From Holacanthus passer (lineage: Eukaryota; Chordata; Actinopteri; Pomacanthidae): a DNA stretch of 64,000 nt. The first letter of the stretch is position 1; every line of letters begins with the position of its first letter. Positions 61,601 through 64,000 of this stretch are shown here, in pieces. The stretch is from the NCBI GenBank assembly GCA_025331565.1, contig JAFREQ010000009.1:8297501-8361500 (forward strand). The letters run 5' to 3'. Position numbers and translations under genes: made by a program. Under the pieces are notes generated by a model. It was not told where the DNA came from, searched no databases, and saw only the letters and a list, made by a program, of their open reading frames with translations.

Positions 61601-64000
61601 AGACCCAATAAGTCAATCCTCTCATGCATCGTCTTGGCACACCAAGTCCACTTTATAAACTCTCATGGCAACTATTTTTCTTTTCCAGTGATCATCTACT
61701 GTATGCTCCCTGTTCTTGCTCTTCTCTACTTACTCTGCATGGGGGCAACAGGGGTGTGTGGAGGGGAGGGGGCGGAGAGGGCAGCGGGAGGTGGAGTGCT
61801 GGATCTCCCTTCCCCGTCGGATGTGGGCCCTGAGCCCCTACGCACTGAGCCCAGAAGGTCAGCAAACTTTGTGGCAGCTGAGTTTAGGAGGGAGGAAGGG
61901 AGGAAGATGGGAGACAGTGCTCTTGAATGTAGGGTCGACCAAAGTATCGTGGCCATTCAGATGAGCAAACTTCATCTTGGAGAGTACTGAGACAGCCAGC
62001 CAAAGATGAAAAAGGTGACATTTATCAAACACAAACAGGAATGACATTTATTGTAAAATGGGGGAGGCGGATGTATCATTAGAGCTCTCCAAGACAAAGT
62101 CTGACCCAAAGCCAGTGAAAGATACATAAAAGACAAGGAGCAAAATTCATGCTAAAAAAGGGTCTAAAAAAACAATGTTAAGACACAGATTGTCATGGAG
62201 CAGTATTGTGTTGCTATTCCACATTTGTCCATGAGAAGGAGACAATGAGTTCTTCAAAACACACGTGGCGTGGGAGGAACAGGGGGAGGATTGGATACTA
62301 GAGGAGCTGAAATACTACAAAGCATCTCAGTGTTTCAGAACAGCTTTTTTTTTGACTATTTATGTTGTTATTTGATGTTTTATACTGTCTGATAGTAAGA
62401 TGTAGGAATGGTGCCGACTAAGAATACTCTAATGGAGGAATGAGGCACGGTGCAAGTCGGGGTACTTTAGGGATTTAGTGGTGCTAAATAGCAGCAGATG
62501 TATGCTTTTAATACATGCAGGGATGCTGAATGCAATACACACAAGGAAGGGTTTAGTCAAGGTGAACTGCTAGTAGAGCATATGAATGTGTGTGTGAGTT
62601 ACAGGCTGCATTTGGCCGGCCATGCTTGACTTACAGTACACAGCAGCTGAGGAGCCCTGAGAGCTATCAGGCTGGGAGCTTGTGCTGGACTGCGCCTTAA
62701 GCGAGCTGCTGTCTAAGCTCTTTCCTGATAATGTGCACACACACACACACACACACACACAATATGAGACCAAACACACATGTACGCAAAGAGAGATGAC
62801 AACCAGCTGCACATATTGCTTGCAAAAACACAACAGAATTGAAACAGTTAGGAATGATGGGAAGGGCAAAGTGAGATGAGGTGATCGGGGGAGACATATT
62901 CTAAAGATGATGAACCCAGTAAACCTTTTCTTGCTCTGAGAAATGAAAGCTGCTTCTTCACTGACAGTCGTCTGTCACCAGATGTCATTGAAAAAGACAA
63001 AAAGAAAGAGCATTTTCCTCATTATCCAAGTTAATGACTCCATTACAGCAGGATTTACAACTGTATGTGAGGTTTTGCTGAGACTTTAATGAGAGTCTTC
63101 TTAGTGAGCAGAGGATGGATGATGACAACGATGATGGCCATGATAATGAGAAGAGAGCTGGATGTTACTCATTACCGCTCGTCTGTTTAATCAGCTGGCA
63201 CAGAGGGAAACGCAACACGTGAACACTCATTGACAAATAGAGGGAAAGAAAGCGTCCTAGCAGGAAAAAATAGATGGAACGAGACTGGCAGGAGAGAAAA
63301 GAGAAAAATCAGTATAATACCGCACCAATTATTAGAGGTATGACTGCACCCTTTGAAATGTGATCTAATGAAATTCACAAACCAACACAAACAATCAACA
63401 TTTGCATCAGTAAATATCAGTTTTCCTACTCTCAGCCTAGGGTGGTAACTACAGAAACCAAACATAATCAACAGGAAATCCACAGAAAAACAAGACGTCA
63501 CAGCACAGCCCACACTGTTTGAGTGACAGGCGAGCCCTCGGAAGTGCAGAAACATCCCAGCAATTAGCATTTAATTCCACAGATGTCGCAAAAGAAGAAC
63601 ATCAGGATTAGCAATTTAACAGCAGGTAATCCTACAAATCATAACGGACACAAAAAATGATCACCTATACGATGAACCCGTAGATTAACGACCCACAACA
63701 AGCAACCCTCAGAAAACAGAGTCTGTAACATGTACAACGACTAAAAAAGTATTGAGAGTAACAGAACAGATATGTGTTCACATGCTCCAAACGCCAGCTC
63801 AGGTGTTGGGTTACAAACCAGCTGTCGAGCACTCACTGACCTGACAAGATCCTACAAAGGCCAACATGGCACAAACTATCCCAACCAAACACGACTCCCC
63901 TTCCTCCCGCACTCACCTGGCTCTTGTAGTTTTCTCTGGTGCTAACCGTGCTATCTGCCCGTATGGTATCTTAAGAGTCTTAAAACTGCTGTGTGAGACT
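58449..64000 (-). CDS. camk2b: Calcium/calmodulin-dependent protein kinase II beta, 3' half (gene continues past the right edge)
   Basis: Six coding exons are supported: 62635-62724, 61734-61877, 60366-60542 (variable linker), 59523-59598, 59305-59399 and 58449-58682 (association domain). CaMKII phosphorylates many neuronal and muscle targets on Ca2+/calmodulin binding and assembles into about 12-subunit holoenzymes through the association domain seen here. The linker exons carry the D-L/I-x-x-SVRR unit followed by proline-rich sequence. In mammals that unit is repeated only in the long CAMK2B isoforms, which decides beta over gamma. The kinase and regulatory domains and the constant linker exons are not in the window. 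Teleosts have two camk2b copies and I cannot tell which this is. Confidence 0.92.
59305..59399 (-). CDS. camk2b: camk2b association-domain exon (95 nt)
   Basis: The exon encodes KICDPGLTSFEPEALGNLV and EGMDFHRFYFEN between TTTTTAG and GTAAGA. The sequence is near-invariant in vertebrate CaMKII, and phases match the exons on both sides. Confidence 0.96.
59482..59507. repeat. (CA)n microsatellite in a small camk2b intron
   Basis: About 13 CA units, 16 bp from the donor of the exon at 59523-59598. In the sense direction it is a (UG)n run just inside the intron. Confidence 0.9.
59523..59598 (-). CDS. camk2b: camk2b exon opening the association domain (76 nt)
   Basis: Between CCTGCAG and GTGAGT, the exon encodes RKQEIIKITEQLIEAVNNGD and then FEAY, the start of the association domain. 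It enters in phase 1, the same phase as the linker cassettes, so any cassette can be skipped without a frameshift. Confidence 0.95.
60366..60542 (-). CDS. camk2b: camk2b proline-rich linker cassette exon B (177 nt)
   Basis: Between GTGCTCAG and GTGAGT, 59 codons read SRLTDLVSSVRRVPAAPAP and then stretches such as RPTPPPAHTT and SPPPPHSPSSPSLSSSQ. The exon has two bases of a codon at its start and one at its end (phase 1-1), ending CAG-A. It is homologous to the mammalian RISDILNSVRRGSG units, but the residues after SVRR are VP in place of GSG, so the RRxS serine is missing. PxxP motifs suggest SH3 binding. Confidence 0.85.
61734..61877 (-). CDS. camk2b: camk2b proline-rich linker cassette exon A (144 nt)
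   Basis: The acceptor follows a strong pyrimidine tract (CCTCCCTTCCTCCCTCC, then TAAACTCAG) and the donor is GTAAGT. The 48 codons read ATKFADLLGSVRRGSGPTSD and then GEGRSSTPPPAALS and SPPHTPVAP. Phase is 1-1 with the same CAG-A ending as cassette B, so the two are probably duplicates. It keeps RRGS, a basophilic kinase-type site. Confidence 0.85.
62635..62724 (-). CDS. camk2b: Putative camk2b serine-rich linker cassette exon (90 nt)
   Basis: Between ACATTATCAG and GTAAGT, 30 codons in phase 1-1 read KSLDSSSLKAQSSTSSQ and then PDSSQGSSAAVY. The phase fits the neighbouring cassettes and the frame is open. The composition (about 40% Ser) suits the disordered CaMKII linker. I do not recall a direct mammalian counterpart, so the call rests on splice sites, phase and position. 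Confidence 0.55.
62725..64000 (-). other. camk2b: camk2b intronic sequence up to the right edge
   Basis: It begins with a (CA)n repeat (62736-62761) about 12 bp upstream of the acceptor of the serine-rich cassette. No further CaMKII exon was recognised. An open segment next to a donor-like site at 63917 is not phase-compatible with the next exon. Confidence 0.6.
62736..62761. repeat. (CA)n microsatellite next to a splice acceptor
   Basis: About 13 CA units. On the sense strand of camk2b it is a (UG)n run just before the acceptor of the exon at 62635-62724, where a pyrimidine tract would normally lie. Confidence 0.9.

Noticed and set aside
63917..63999. Open minus-strand segment ending at a GTGAGTG donor at the right edge, considered as another camk2b exon
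   Set aside because: Joined to the exon at 62724 it would give an immediate frameshift and stop, and its peptide matches no CaMKII segment. It is also cut by the window edge, so it cannot be judged.
1..64000. CRISPR arrays, operons, defence islands or phage genes
   Set aside because: No regularly spaced direct repeats or runs of compact same-strand frames with ribosome-binding sites exist; the short tandem repeats are ordinary eukaryotic microsatellites.

Overview
This is nuclear DNA from a ray-finned (teleost) fish. The evidence is split genes with GT-AG introns, three vertebrate-type proteins, long AT-rich non-coding stretches full of (CA)n/(GT)n microsatellites, and many copies of MITE and SINE families that I recognise from fish genomes. 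I see no bacterial, phage, CRISPR or operon-like structure. The species cannot be fixed from sequence alone.

Layout. From 1 to about 24.5 kb the window is almost gene-free. The one supported coding piece is a minus-strand first exon (9616-9694): a Kozak-context ATG, a signal-peptide-like start and a consensus splice donor, in a CpG-rich patch. The rest of that gene would lie across or beyond the left edge. From 24.5 to 46.2 kb, minus strand, lies a complete 14-exon susd2 gene. The exons join in frame to 830 codons: signal peptide, somatomedin-B, AMOP, von Willebrand D with a GDPH motif, sushi, one membrane span and a short tail. From 46.2 to 46.8 kb is a short head-to-head promoter with TCTCGCGAGA, an NRF1-like GCGCATGCG and an ETS-like CCGGAA. 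From 46.8 to 49.0 kb, plus strand, a four-exon short-chain dehydrogenase/reductase of the DHRS13/retinol-dehydrogenase group encodes 308 aa. From about 52.1 kb to the right edge, minus strand, is the 3' half of a CaMKII gene that I assign to camk2b. It has a long 3' UTR, an intron just after the stop, three association-domain exons and three in-phase linker cassette exons, two of them duplicated proline-rich units. The kinase domain lies beyond 64000.

How the genes relate. Nothing suggests one pathway. susd2 is a cell-surface adhesion-type protein, the SDR is a membrane-anchored oxidoreductase, and camk2b is a calcium/calmodulin-dependent kinase subunit. Only susd2 and the SDR are physically coupled, through their shared promoter interval.

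The most notable points are: (1) the duplicated camk2b linker exons, one keeping and one losing the RRGS basic-serine motif; (2) the CpG-type bidirectional promoter; (3) the orphan signal-peptide exon; and (4) two well-preserved MITEs, one with perfect 25-bp inverted repeats and one with TTAA ends. I found no convincing new biological system. Exon borders were read by eye from splice consensus, frame continuity and remembered family sequences, so single-base errors are possible in non-coding coordinates.
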